A stretch of DNA of 64,000 nucleotides from contig NC_063161.1 in NCBI RefSeq assembly GCF_023159225.1, positions 3,846,274 to 3,910,273 of the forward strand, read 5' to 3'. Positions 10,266-24,882 of the stretch are shown here, piece after piece. Under the pieces are notes generated by a model that searched no databases, was not told the DNA's origin, and was given only the letters and a program-made list of their open reading frames with translations. Position numbers and translations under genes: made by a program. This DNA is from Perognathus longimembris pacificus (lineage: Eukaryota; Chordata; Mammalia; Rodentia; Heteromyidae). The first letter of the stretch is position 1. Each line of letters starts with the position of its first letter.

Positions 10266-12322
10266 CGGAGGACGGAGAGGCCACGGGGCCGCGGCGTCCA
10301 CGCGAGAGCTCAGCCCCGGAGGACGGAGAGGCCACGCGGCCATGGCGTCCACGCGAGAGCTCAGCCCCGGAGGACGGAGAGGCCACGCGTCCACGCGAGA
10401 GCTCAGCCCCGGAGGACGGAGAGGCCACGGGGCCACGGCATCCACGCCAGAGCTCAGCCCCAGAGGATGGAGAGGCCACGGGGCCGCGGCGTCCACGCGA
10501 GAGCTCAGCCCCGGAGGACGGAGAGGCCACGGGGCCGCGGCGTCCACGCGAGAGCTCAGCCCCGGAGGACGGAGAGGCCACGGGGCCGTGGCGTCCACGC
10601 GAGAGCTCAGCCCCGGAGGACAGGAGAGGCCACGTGTCCACGCGAGAGCTCAGCCCCGGAGGACGGAGAGGCCACGGGGCCACGGCATCCACGCCAGAGC
10701 TCAGCCCCAGAGGATGGAGAGGCCACGGGGGCCGCGGCGTCCACGCGAGAGCTCAGCCCCGGAGGACGGAGAGGCCACGGGGCCGCGGCGTCCACGCGAG
10801 AGCTCAGCCCCGGAGGACGGAGAGGCCACGGGGCCGCGGCGTCCACGCGAGAGCTCAGCCCCGGAGGACGGAGAGGCCACGCGGCCGCGGCGTCCACGCG
10901 AGAGCTCAGCCCCGGAGGACGGAGAGGCCACGCGGCCACGGCGTCCACGCGAGAGCTCAGCCCCGGAGGACCGAAGGGCCACGGGGCCACGGCGTCCACG
11001 CGAGAGCTCAGCCCCGGAGGACGGAGAGGCCACGGGGCCACGGCGTCCACGCGAGAGCTCAGCCCCGGAGGACGGAGAGGCCATGCGGCCACGGCATCCA
11101 TGCCAGAGCTCAGCCCCAGAGGACGGAGAGGCCACGCGGCCACGGCGTCCACGCGAGAGCTCAGCCCCGGAGGACCGAAGGGCCACGGGGCCGCGGCGTC
11201 CACGCGAGAGCTCAGCCCCGGAGGACGGAGAGGCCACGGGGCCACGGCGTCCACGCGAGAGCTCAGCCCCGGAGGACGGAGAGGCCACGCGGCCGCGGCG
11301 TCCACGCGAGAGCTCAGCCCCGGAGGACGGAGAGGCCACGGGGCCGCGGCGTCCACGCGAGAGCTCAGCCCCGGAGGACGGAGAGGCCACGCGGCCGCGG
11401 CGTCCACGCGAGAGCTCAGCCCCGGAGGACGGAGAGGCCACGGGGCCGCGGCGTCCACGCGAGAGCTCAGCCCCGGAGGACGGAGAGGCCACGCGGCCGC
11501 GGCGTCCACGCGAGAGCTCAGCCCCGGAGGACGGAGAGGCCACGCGGCCGCGGCGTCCACGCGAGAGCTCAGCCCCAGAGGACGGAGAGGCCACGCGTCC
11601 ACGCGAGAGCTCAGCCCCGGAGGACGGAGAGGCCACGGGGCCACGGCATCCACGCGAGAGCTCAGCCCCGGAGGACGGAGAGGCCACGGGGCCGCGGCGT
11701 CCACGCGAGAGCTCAGCCCGGAGGACGGAGAGGCCACGCGTCCACGCAAGAGCTCAGCCCCGGAGGACGGAGAGGCCACGCGTCCACGGCATCCACGCGA
11801 GAGCTCAGCCCCGGAGGACGGAGAGGCCACGCGTCCACGGCATCCACGCGAGAGCTCAGCCCCGGAGGACGGAGAGGCCACGGGGCCACAGCATCCACGC
11901 GAGAGCTCAGCCCCGGAGGACGGAGAGGCCACGGGGCCGCGGTGTCCACGCGAGAGCTCAGCCCCGGAGGACGGAGAGGCCACGCGGCCACGGCATCCAC
12001 GCGAGAGCTCAGCCCGGAGGACAGGAGAGGCCACGCGGCCACGGCATCCACGCAAGAGCTCAGCCCCGGAGGACCGAGAAGCCACGGCGTCCACGCGAGA
12101 GCTCAGCCCCGGAGGACGGAGAGGCCACGGCGTCCACGCGAGAGCTCAGCCCCGGAGGACGGAGAGGCCACGGGGCCGCGGCATCCACGCCAGAGCTCAG
12201 CCCCGGAGGACGGAGAGGCCACGCGTCCACGGCATCCACGCGAGAGCTCAGCCCCGGAGGACGGAGAGGCCACGCGGCCACGGCATCCACGCGAGAGCTC
12301 AGCCCCGGAGGACGGAGAGGCC
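10266..12322. repeat. 51-bp minisatellite, about 41 copies
   Basis: I count about 41 copies of a core built on cgcgagagctcagccccgga followed by ggacggagaggccacg. The usual period is 51 bp; a shorter form lacking about 12 bp (ggggccgcggc) recurs. Each unit carries a SacI-type GAGCTC. Because 51 is a multiple of 3 and the unit has no stop in several frames, open frames of up to 994 codons run through it on both strands. Their 17-residue periods (one contains R-E-S-S-A-P-E-D-G-E-A-T) match no protein I know. I treat it as non-coding VNTR. Confidence 0.95.
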
Positions 12323-12932
12323 GAGGCAGAGCCAAGCACAGCGTGTGGCCAGCCCCCTGAGGACGCCACTGAACCCACGGAGGCCTGGGGGACAGGAGCA
12401 CGCCCCCACGCTCACCTGCAGCTCTGGCCGTGCCCTCCATATGGACTCAGCCCCCCGCAGCCCGCCCCATGGCGGGTCGGGGCCGGGAGAGGCTGGGGAC
12501 ACGCCCGCCCTTGGACGCTTTCAACTCGGGGGCTTCTGGGGGCAAGGGGGGGGGCACGGCGGGCGGGGACAGGAATGCGCGGCGGGAGGGACCCGGGCGG
12601 CTCGGGTTGTCAGTCGAGTTTGGGGGAGGGGGGACACACAGACTCCGCCCGTCCCGTTCTTCCGCCCCGTTCCAGGAGCAGCAGCCCAGGGACGAGGTCC
12701 CAGCTTCCCAGAGCCCACGTGGCCCAGCACCTCCTGTGGGTTCAAGTTCAAGTCCCTGGGGCGACAGCAGGGTGGGTGCTCACGATGTGGGTGCTTAGTC
12801 CTCCCAAGTACTTACTAAGTGAGCTTCAAGCCAGGACCCGCCAGCTCCCAGCACCAAGTCAACAGAACACCCCGCTGAATGGAATCCTGAGGGCTTGTTT
12901 CCACGAACCTCTGTGAAGTAAATGACTGGCCG
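12323..12932. other. Unique GC-rich sequence
   Basis: No repeat family or exon recognised. GC falls towards the right end (cttactaagtgagcttcaag), just before the CA repeat. Confidence 0.4.
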
Positions 12933-12988
12933 ACACGCACGCACACACGCACACACTCACACGCACACACGCACACTCGCACACTCAG
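12933..12988. repeat. (CA/CG)n microsatellite
   Basis: Alternating cacacgcacacac run with cacactc interruptions. Confidence 0.9.
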
Positions 12989-13540
12989 CAAACCAAGTGG
13001 AATGGAGCCATGGCCACAGCCCGGGCAGCAGTGAACACAGCGGCGTTTAACGCCAGGGCCGCGCGTGAAACAGACCTAAGAACGGAGACGATTCCAGAAA
13101 AGATGACAAAGGCAAGCAAGAGCGGCTATAAATACCTAGCCTGAGGAGGAAGGAGGTATAAATAAACACGCCGGTTCATTCGGAGGGGGCTAAGGAATTG
13201 GGAGTGGAAGTCCCGTGAGAGGCACGAGGAAGAACGATCATCCTCTGCATTCATGTGCGGGGGGGGGGGGATGCGGCAGGATCGTCGGGGGTCGAGGGAC
13301 AGAGTCTTCGTCGGGAGGCGGATTGAGTGTGTCGCATCACATTTTAATTATGATGCTGACCATGGGAATGAAAACACGGCAGACACAGAAAATAAAACAA
13401 AGCAAACAGAGGCCATATGGCGGAACCACCCCCACACCAGCCGGGAAGCAAGACAGCCAGTGCTCCCCGGGGCAGAAAGAGGGGCGTCTGTGCAGATGCC
13501 CATCAGAAAGTGCTTGTGAGCGAGCGGGGCGCACCTGCTC
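12989..13540. other. Unique, AT-richer stretch
   Basis: Lower GC than its neighbours, with ctataaatacctagcctg and gtataaataaacacg near 13127-13171 and an A-rich piece near 13330-13410. TATA-like words are present, but there is no transcript evidence and no exon is recognised. Confidence 0.35.
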
Positions 13541-14254
13541 AAACCAGCCAACCAACCAGCCAACCAACCAACCAGCAACCAACCAGCCAACCAACCAACC
13601 AACCAACCAACCAGCAACCAACCAGCCAACCAACCAACCAGCCAACCAGCCAACCAACCAGCCAGCCAACCAACCAGCCAACCAGCAACCAACCAGCCAA
13701 CCAACCAACCAACCAGCCAACCAACCAGCCAACCAACCAACCAGCCAACCAGCCAACCAGCCAACCAACCCGCCAACCAACCAACCAACCAACCAGCCAA
13801 CCAACCAACCAACCAACCAGCCAGCCAACCAGCAACCAACCCGCCAACCCGCCAGCCAACCAGCCAATCAACAACCAACCAGCCAACCAACCAGCAACCA
13901 ACCAGCCAACCAACCAGCCAACCAGCCAACCCGCCAACCAGCCAACCAACCAACCAACCCGCCAACCAACCAACCAACCAGCCAACCAGCCAACCAACAA
14001 CCAACCAACCAACCAGTCAACCAGCCAATCAACAACCAACCAACACGCCAACCAGCCAGCCAACCAACCAACCAACCCGCCAACCAACCAACCAACCAAC
14101 CAGCCAACAACCAACCAACCAACCAACAACCAACCAACACGCCAACCAACCAACCAACCCGCCAACCAACCAGCCAACCAACCAACCAGTCAACAACCAA
14201 CCAGCCAGCCAGCCAACCAGCCAATCAACAACCAACCAACCAACCAGCCAGCAG
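13541..14254. repeat. (CCAA)n tetranucleotide-derived array
   Basis: About 710 bp of CCAA tetramers with frequent CAG and CCCG interruptions (ccaaccaaccagccaacc). It runs straight into an ID-like SINE. The Q-P-T-N or W-L-V-G repeat peptides predicted here are by-products of the tetramer. Confidence 0.95.
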
Positions 14255-14255
14255 G

Positions 14256-14345
14256 GCGGCTGGGGATTCAGCTCGCGGAAGAGCACTTGCCTGGCCTGGA
14301 AGGGCAAGGCCCTGAGTTCCTGCCTCGGCTTCGCATAAATAAACC
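14256..14345 (+). mobile_element. ID-like tRNA-derived SINE
   Basis: Reads ggctggggattcagctcgcg, gaagagcacttgcctggc and aaggccctgagttcctgcc, the classic rodent ID layout of A box, anticodon-like region and B box. An A-rich tail with (aat)n follows to about 14390. Confidence 0.8.
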
Positions 14346-14514
14346 AACAAACAATAATAATAATAAACAACAACAGAAACCAAAACCAGAACGGACTCTG
14401 GATCCCACACAAAGCCTCAGGCAGAGCAGCTCGGGAAGGTTCGTGCCAAGGTCACTGGACGAACGGAGCCACCAAGCTAGCTCGACGGCGTGTGGTGCAT
14501 TCCAGCCTATTCAG

Positions 14515-14588
14515 AGAGGGAGGGGGGAGGGAGGGAGGGAGGGAGGGGGAGGGAGGGAGGGGGGGGGAGGGAGGGGAGGGAGGGAAAT
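14515..14588. repeat. (GGGA)n simple repeat
   Basis: Pure purine run of ggga/gggga tetramers and pentamers. Confidence 0.95.
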
Positions 14589-14809
14589 AGGACAAATGAT
14601 GTAAAGCAGGAGAGATGGGGGGTCGGCGGGCGGTGGGGTGGGGACACCCCCGTGGGGTTCAGGCGCGCCAGGCGCTCACCCCGTCAGAGCCGCCTAGAAC
14701 ACGGAAGCAAAGACGGTGGGGGGCGGCGCCATGAGCAGATCGAGTGAGTGAACCTGGAGAGGGGCAAATCTTCCCTCCCCGGCGTGTCAGAGAACCGAGT
14801 CGAAGGGCT

Positions 14810-15108
14810 GTGTGTGTGCACGCGTGCGGTGGTGCGTGCGGTGTGCGTGTGCATGCATGTGTGTGCATGTGTGTGCGTGCATGTGTGCACGTGTGTGCGT
14901 GTGTGTATGCGTGCATGTGTGTGTATGCGTGCATGTGTGCGTGTGTGTATGCGTGCATGTGTGTGCATGTGTGTATGCGTGTGTGTGCGTGTGTGTATGC
15001 GTGTGTGTGCGTGTGTATGCGTGCATGTGTGTGTGTGTATGTGTGCATGTGTGTGCGTGTGTGTGCGTGCATGTGTGTGTGCGTGCGTGTGTGTGTGCGT
15101 GTGTGAGC
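14810..15108. repeat. Long (TG)n with GCATG/GTATGCG interruptions
   Basis: About 300 bp of alternating tg with regularly placed tgcatgtgtg and tatgcgtg. Unbroken purine-pyrimidine alternation of this length can adopt Z-DNA. Cysteine-valine open frames here are spurious. Confidence 0.95.
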
Positions 15109-17082
15109 TCAGCAACAACCAGCTGGAGGGAGGCGAGAGCAGAGCCCGGGGACCCACGGGGGCCATGGCCCCCCCAACCCTGTCCCCAGACACGGCCGCC
15201 TCTGTGCCCCTCCGGTCCCGGGTGACCTCGCACCCCCTGCGTGCCGGGGGGTCCCCCAGGCTCCCCAGCCGCCCCCCTGGGGGCTCCTCAGCTCCCGGCG
15301 CAGCCCGCCGCCTCGGGCTCGGCCCCCTCTTCCCCGTCCCCCCAGGCCCTACCCACCCACCGCGGAGGGCCCAGGGCCCCCCATTGTCCACACATCCCCC
15401 CTCTCTCTTTAAGACAGGCTCCCCGCGACGCACCACTCAGCCACACGGGCCCCGGCCTGCTCCCTGAGCCTCCCCGGCCCTGACCTCCGGGGGCCGCTCT
15501 ACCCAGATGGCCGCCCCGCGCCCCAGGGTGGGGCCCCAGCAGGTGACACTGTCCCCGACACCCGCCCCCGCTCCTGACGCGATTCGCTCCCGGCCTCTCG
15601 AGCCCCAGGGCCCGGCAGCCGCCAGGGCCTCCGCCACAATGGGGGAGCGGGGGGGGGGGCGTTCTGTCCACTCCCGCTCTGCTCACCCCGCGGCCCGGCA
15701 GCCCCAAGCCGGGGGACCACAGTCCCGCGGGGGGGGGGGGCAGGTGCTCCCCCGCACACCTGCCCAGGGCTTCCTCCGCGGTCAGGGCTGGAGCGGAGGC
15801 CCCGCCCGGGAGCTGACCACCAGGATGCGGGCGTGGGGTGGCCCGGCTCCAGCCCCGGGGCGGCGGGAGGAGGCGGGCGCAGCTGGAGAGGGCAGGCCGC
15901 CTGCAGCCTTGCTGAGGAGGTGAGGCGGGAGCCCCGGCAGCCTGAGTCGCCACGTGGATGGCAATGAGCTCTGCCAGACGCCGCCGCGGCCACGTCACTG
16001 CTGCCGAGACAGCGGCTCGGCGCGGCACGCGGTGTCCCCGGCAAGGAGAGAAAACGCCCAAACCCATGGGGCGCCGGCCGCATGCCGCCCTGGGGCTCCA
16101 AGCCTGGCATCTGTGTGGGGGCGGGGGGAGCAGGCTCAGGGGAGCCCCGAGGAGAGACCCCCCGGTTCTTGGGCACGGAGGTGGCACAGTCCTGCCGCCT
16201 ACACCTGCCTGTCACCTGCACCCATTGCCACCTGCCACCGCCTACACCTGCTGGTCACTCTCTTTCTGAACGAGCCTAGGAATCTCAGCTTGACCCCGCC
16301 CAAGCGCCGCAGGTGGCTCTGACGGGACAAGTCCCCTCTCTATGTCACGGCACAGCTGCCGGGAGCGAAGTAGACAGAGGCGATCCAAGGTTGGAAGCAG
16401 CTCAGTCTAGGGATATTTGTTCCACAGCAGTAGCTGACTCATACAAGAACGAGGCAGAGAGCCTGGGAGCAAGGAAGATCCCAAGGACCCCAGATCTGGG
16501 CGCCCCACTGCCTGCGGTTGTGGGGATAGGGCCGCCCCAGGGCCTGGCTGCGCCAGCCCTGGTGTGAGGCCTCTCCACCACGGCCCACCCCCCCATTTCT
16601 CCACGAGCCTTGGTGTGGGGTGCTCGGTGGGGACCGGGGACATGGCACAGGGTGGTGCCCGTGGAAAGCCGTGGCCGCCTGGGTCCTGGTGCCCATGGGG
16701 GGGAAGGGTGGATTTCACGGGGAGCAGTGGAGAGGCCCCGGGACGCTTCCTCGGCCCCCACAGGCAGCCTAGGCCAGCGGTGGGCATCGAGTGCTGACTC
16801 CGCCAGGGCTGGGATGGGGGGTGTGGGGCCGTGCCCTCCCCCCTGCCGGCCCTGCCCCTCGGTCGCCAGCCGGTCCCGCGGCGCTGGGAGGGGAGGATTG
16901 CAGCGCAGCCAGCCCCGCCACGCAGCCCGGCCTCCGGGGGGCTCCTCGAGCCGTGGGACCGCCAGGCGCCTGGGGTGTGCGCACCGCTGGGGCCTCAGCC
17001 AGACCACACCGGGCGGGGCATCCGGGACCCGGGAGCCCCACGGCCGGCCACCGCAGCCATCGGCGTGGGTGCTGCCTCCCCC
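15109..17082. other. GC-rich gene-free stretch
   Basis: About 2 kb of unique GC-rich sequence. A CpG-denser patch lies near 15950-16090, containing CACGTGG and cacgtcactg. No exon, SINE or array recognised. Confidence 0.4.
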
Positions 17083-17826
17083 AGGCCCCGCCCCTCCCGC
17101 TGCGCTCCAGCCAGGCTGCCCGCAGGCCCCGCCCCCTGCAGGCCGCAGGCCCCGCCCCTCCCGCTGCACTCCAGCTAGGCTGCCCGCAGGCCCCGCCCCT
17201 CCCCAACCTCTGTGGGTGACTGGCCCCGCCCCCCTCACTGCACTCCAGCCAGGCTGCCCGCAGGCCCCCGCCCCTCCCGCTGCGCTCCAGCCAGGCTGGC
17301 CGCAAGCCCCGCCCCCTCCCGGCTCACCTCTGTGGGTCGCAGGCCCCGCCCCTCCCGCTGCGCTCCAGCCAGGCTGCCCTCAGGCCCCGCCCCCCCTGCA
17401 GGCCGCAGGCCCCGCCCCTCCCGCTGCGCTCCAGCCAGGCTGCCCGCAGGCCCCGCCCCCGCCCCCTGCAGGCCACAGGCCCCGCCCCTCCCGGCTCACC
17501 TCTGTGGGTGGCAGGCCCCCCGCCCCTCCCGCTGCGCTCCAGCCAGGCTGCCCGCAAGCCCCGCCCCCTGCAGGCCGCAGGCCCCGCCCCTCCCGCTGCG
17601 CTCCAGCCAGCCTGCCCACAGGCCCCGCCCCCTGCAGGCCGCAGGCCCCCGCCCCTCCCGGCTCACCTCTGTGGGTCGCAGGCCCCGCCCCTCCCGCTGC
17701 GCTCCAGCCAGGCTGCCCGCAGGCCCCGCCCACGCCCCCTGCAGGCCACAGGCCCCGCCCCTCCCAGCTCACCTCTGTGGGTCGCAGGCCCCGCCCCTCC
17801 CCCGCTGCACTCCAGCCAGGCTGGTC
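17083..17826. repeat. Composite GC-box minisatellite
   Basis: Alternating blocks: caggccccgcccctcccgct, tgcgctccagccaggctgcc and a longer spacer with ggctcacctctgtgggtcgc. The simple unit is roughly 40 bp, and the spacer marks a larger repeat unit. Almost every unit contains the Sp1-type word CCCCGCCCC. It lies left (3' side) of the last recognised SHISAL1 exon. Confidence 0.9.
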
Positions 17827-18601
17827 GCCGTCCCAGACCCCTGGTCCCCATCCCAGGCCCCCAGTCCGCACCCCAGGCCCCCGGCCGCCGTCCCAGGCCT
17901 CCGGTCCCTGTCCCAGGTCCCCAGCCGCCCATCCATGTGCTGGCCAGTGTGCACGGACTCCTGTGGCAGAGGCTGCCGGGGGCTGGAGGCCATCAGTGCG
18001 CCGGGGGCTCCCAGGAGGAGGCAGGGCTTAACTGTGCACGTACTGCGCGTGCCCGGCCCGGGAGCTCGCACTTGGGGCAGAGCCTGGCCAGCAGGAGGGG
18101 TGTGGGGCCACGGAAGCCCCCCTCAAGGTCCTTACGACCCCGCCCCGGGGCCCTGTGCCCACAGCCACCCACGAGCCATCGCCGTGTCACCTCAGGGGCC
18201 CTCAGGCGACCAAGGCAGTCAGTCCACGAAAGATGTCCACTTTCTACCCCCACGAAGCAGTCTGCCCGAGCTCCGCACGTGCTGATTTCTTTCCTGTGGC
18301 CAGACCGGAAACACCGGAAACACCATCCGGTTTCTCCTTTCACCTTGGCCGCTAGGAAGCTCAGACCTCCACTTCCCGTTCCCTGCCCCGAGGCCTCTCA
18401 CGGGAGGCCGAGGCTGGAAGTACCACGCGCGTGCAAGCTCTGCTCCCGAGCCGTTTCCGACTCTCACGCTGACTCTCCCGTCTAGGCCCACGAGCCCCTC
18501 TACTCTCTCTTGGCAAAAAAAATAAAATAAACGAAGACCATCAAACAATCGGGGCGCAGAGAAGGCGAGCGGCGCCGTGGGGATCCCGCCTGGCCACCCA
18601 C
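17827..18601. other. Flank 3' of the last SHISAL1 coding exon
   Basis: Starts with a degenerate 12-bp-like repeat of gtcccaggcccc up to about 17925, then unique sequence. An A-rich AATAAA-bearing run near 18516-18532 is on +, the wrong strand for SHISAL1. Confidence 0.45.
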
Positions 18602-20897
<2,296 letters not shown>

Positions 20898-20999
20898 GCC
20901 AGGTGCGGCGGTGCCCGCCAGAGGAGCAGCCCCGGGGAGGGTGGGAGCATGGCGAGTCCCAGGCTAGCCTGGGCTACAGAGCAAGCCCTGTCAGAGAAG
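20898..20999 (+). mobile_element. B1-like SINE
   Basis: Reads gccaggtgcggcggtgcccg, then aggctagcctgggctacaga and gcaagccctgtcagagaa, the rodent B1 body. The position of its A-rich tail is taken by the long polypurine tract that follows. Confidence 0.8.
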
Positions 21000-21003
21000 G
21001 CAG

Positions 21004-21526
21004 GACGGCAGGAAGGGAGGGAGGGAGGGAGGGAGGGAGGGAGGGAGGGAGGGGAGGGAAGGGAGGGAGGGAGGGAGGGGGAGGAAGGGAGGGAGGAGGG
21101 AGGGAGGGAGGGAGGAAGGCAGGGAGGAGGGAGGAAGGCAGGGAGGGAGGAGGGAAGGGAGGAAGACAGGAAGGAAGGAAGGAAGGCAGGAAGGGAGGAA
21201 GGCAGGGAGGAAGGGAGGGACGGAGGGAGGGGGAGAAGGAAGGAGGAAGGAAGGAAGGCAGGAAGGAAGGAAGGTGGGGAGGGAGGGAGGGAGGGAGGGA
21301 GGGAGGGAGGGAGGCAGGAAGGAAGGGAGGAAGGAAGGAGGAAGGGAGGGTGGGAGGGAGGGAGGGAGGCAGGAAGGAAGGGAGGAAGGAAGGAAGGAAG
21401 GGAGGGTGGGAGGGAGGAGGGAGGAAGGAAGGAAGGGAGGAAGAAGGAAGGAAGGAGGGTGGGAGGAAGGAAGGGAGGGTGGGAGGAGAAGGAAGGGAGG
21501 CAGGCAGGCAGGCAGGAAGGAGGAGA
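21004..21526. repeat. 520-bp polypurine tract (GGGA/GGAA)n
   Basis: Almost pure purine on + with ggaagg, gggagg and aggcagg tetramers. It begins directly at the 3' end of the B1 copy and probably arose from its tail. In the intron it is polypyrimidine on the transcribed SHISAL1 RNA. It could form triplex or G-quadruplex structures. Confidence 0.95.
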
Positions 21527-22425
<899 letters not shown>

Positions 22426-22925
22426 TCAGCGGGGGGGGGGGGGGGCCGGGGCTCCCCCCGCGGGCTCCCCCGCCCCCCCCCGAGACGCACCGACTGCGCC
22501 CACGGAGCCCCACAGCCGCCCGGGCGAGCCTGGCCCGGGTCCCCCGCCGCCCCCCACCCCCCGCCCGGCCCCCGCCAGGCCCCCGGCCGGCTGGAGGCCC
22601 CGTCTGCCACCGCCGTCGGCCCCCGCCGCGCCCCCCCCCCGCCCCCCCCGCCCGCCCGCGGGGAGCCCGGCGGGGACAGCTGGCCAGTGGGCGATGGCGG
22701 GCGCCAGGCGGGCCTGGGGGCCCCTGTGAAACTCTCCACCCGGCCCGGAGGCTGCCGCTCTCTTCTGGGGTTGGGCATGGTAGACAAGACCCGGGGCGGG
22801 GGCAGAGTTATGGGGCTACTCCCCCCCCACCCCGGGAAGGGGGGCCTTGCTTCCCTTCACGAGTTCCTGGTGTGTAAAGGAGTAGATGGAGACTCGGAGC
22901 AGCCAGCCATTCCTGAAACAACAGG

Positions 22926-23668
22926 CTCCCCCCATGCTGGATTCTGGGCACCCCCACCCCCATGCTGGATTCTGGGCACCCCCACCCCCCTTGCTGTATT
23001 CTGGCGCCCCTCCCCCCCCCGGGAGCTGGATTCTGGGTGCCCCTCCCCCCATGCTGGATTCTGGGTGCCCCTCCCCCCCAGCTGGATTCTGGGTGCCCCT
23101 CCACCCATGCTGGATTCTGGGTGCCCCTCTCCCCCAGGAGCTGGGTTCTGGGCGTCCCTCCCCCGATGCTGGATTCTGGGCGCCCCTCCCTTCCGGGAGC
23201 TGGATTCTGGGTGCCCCCCCTCCCCCCACAGCTGGATTCTGGGTGCCCCTCCCCCATGCTGGATTCTGGGCGCCCCTCCCTCATGCTGGATTCTGGGCGC
23301 CCCTCCCCCCAGGAGCTGGATTCTGGGCACCCCTCCCCCCATGCTGGATTCTGGGCCGCCCCTCCCCCAGGAGCTGGATTCTGGGCGCCCCCTCCCCCCG
23401 GGGCTGTATTCTGGGCGCCCCTCATCCCCCCATGCTGGATTCTGGACGCCCCTCCCCCCAGGAGCTGGATTCTGGGCGCCCCTCCCCCAGGAGCTGGATT
23501 CTGGGCGCCCTCCCCCCGGGGCTGGATTCTGGGCGCCCCTCATCCCCCCATGCTGGATTCTGGGCGCCCCTCCCCCCCAGGAGCTGGATTCTGGGCGCCC
23601 CTCCCCCCAGGAGCTGGATTCTGGGCGCCCTCCCCCCGGGGCTGGATTCTGGGTGCCCCTCCCCCCGG
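22926..23668. repeat. About 27-bp minisatellite in a SHISAL1 intron
   Basis: Units alternate between gctggattctgggcgcccct plus a ccccccat spacer and the same core plus a ccccccaggagctgg spacer, with length varying in the C-run. Roughly 25-30 units by eye. Open frames with G-A-P-P-P periods are by-products. Confidence 0.92.
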
Positions 23669-24054
23669 GACTCTGCGGGAGCTGCGGCTGCGGGCTGGAC
23701 CACAGGCCATTGGGGATCCTAGCCTGGAGGTTGGGGACCAGGACCTCCGGTGGGCACCGGGGCAGCGGGGGTGGGCGGGGCCCTGGGACGCAGGGAGGGA
23801 GCCAGGGCAGAGTGGGCGGAGCCGGGCCTGGGAGCGGGAGCCGGGCCTGAGGTCCGGGCGGGTCCAGCTCCCAGCCCCCGGCAGGGGGACGGGGCGGTGA
23901 CGGTGGCCGCGCCCTGGCCTGGCTCCCGGGGCCCTCCCCACCGTCCTGCCCGCCTCCCCTCCTGGGGGAAGGTGGCGGCGTGCCCTCTGCTACCCGGGTC
24001 CTAGGCCAGGCCCCCCGAGGCCGGGCAGAGCTCCGGGGACGTCCGTCCTGGGTG

Positions 24055-24120
24055 GCGCTGTGCCCAGGGCAGCCGCTCGCCCTCTCTGCGTCTGCTCCTC
24101 CGTGTGTTAAACGAGGGGTC
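24055..24120 (+). mobile_element. Possible MIR fragment
   Basis: The order cgctcgccctctctgcgtc then cctccgtgtgttaaacgagg resembles the MIR segment tctgagcctcagtttcctc-(N)-gtaaaatggg, strongly diverged. Confidence 0.3.
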
Positions 24121-24312
24121 ACTGTCCCCTCGGAGCCCTCGCCCCCCGGGCCCCCGGGCCCCTGCAGGGCTCGGCCTGGGCCTCTGCTGTCCTGGGGTCC
24201 TGGCCCGGCGCGGCCCCCCACCGGACTCTGGGCCACCACCCGGCAGAGGCTCCAAGTGGAAGCCCTCAGCTGAGCGTGGGAGAGGGTGGGGGGGGGCGGG
24301 GGGGCGGGGGGG

Positions 24313-24490
24313 ACAGAGAAAGACAGAAAGACAGAGAGAGGCAGACAGATGAGACAGACAGACACAAACAGACATGGAAATGGGGGGGGGGCAGATGAAA
24401 CACAAAGGGGCAGAAAGACATAAAAGAAAACCAGAGGCAGAGCAGAGAGAAAGGTGGAGGGAGACAAAGGATGGACAGACAGACGGACAG
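24313..24490. repeat. (GACA)n-rich purine stretch
   Basis: Degenerate gacagacaga and agaaagacag repeats on +. Confidence 0.75.
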
Positions 24491-24882
24491 GCTGCGGAGA
24501 GGAGGCTGACGGGGGTCCCTGCCACCCTTGCCCTCGGCGGGGGCTCCTGGCCGGCTGTGGTTTGGTTCCCAGGAGCCCAGCCGAGCCCACTGTGGGGCGA
24601 GCCGGGTGGGGGGCGGGTCAGCCCGGGGTGCAGCTCAGCCCGGGTGCGGCCGCCGGCAGGCTCCCCCCCTCCCCCCGTCCCCCCCCCCCCGGCCTCCGGA
24701 CCTCAGCTGCAGCGGGGCCCCTGGACACCGCCCGAGGCTGGCGGCGGGGCTTGTGGGCGGGGGCTCTCGGGTCCCCCGCAGCCCCATGGCGCCCCACAGC
24801 CAGCAGAGGGGTGCTACACACTCACAGAGGGGCCCCCGCGCCCCCCGTCCCCGGGGGAGGGGGGCGCAGCGGAGGCCGTTAC

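Noticed and set aside
9932..12916. 994-codon open frame (and 799, 783, 495-codon companions)
   Set aside because: It lies over a 51-bp tandem repeat (17 codons) and is open in several frames on both strands. No domain, no splice signals, no start context; a repeat by-product.
13215..14604. Long Q-P-T-N-rich frames resembling a prion-like or silk-like protein
   Set aside because: Produced by (CCAA)n tetramers; equivalent W-L-V-G frames exist on the other strand.
14684..15467. Cysteine-valine or histidine-threonine-rich frames
   Set aside because: Translations of the (TG)n microsatellite.
18516..18532. AATAAA run as SHISAL1 poly(A) signal
   Set aside because: It is on +, while SHISAL1 is on -; it reads TTTATT on the gene's strand.
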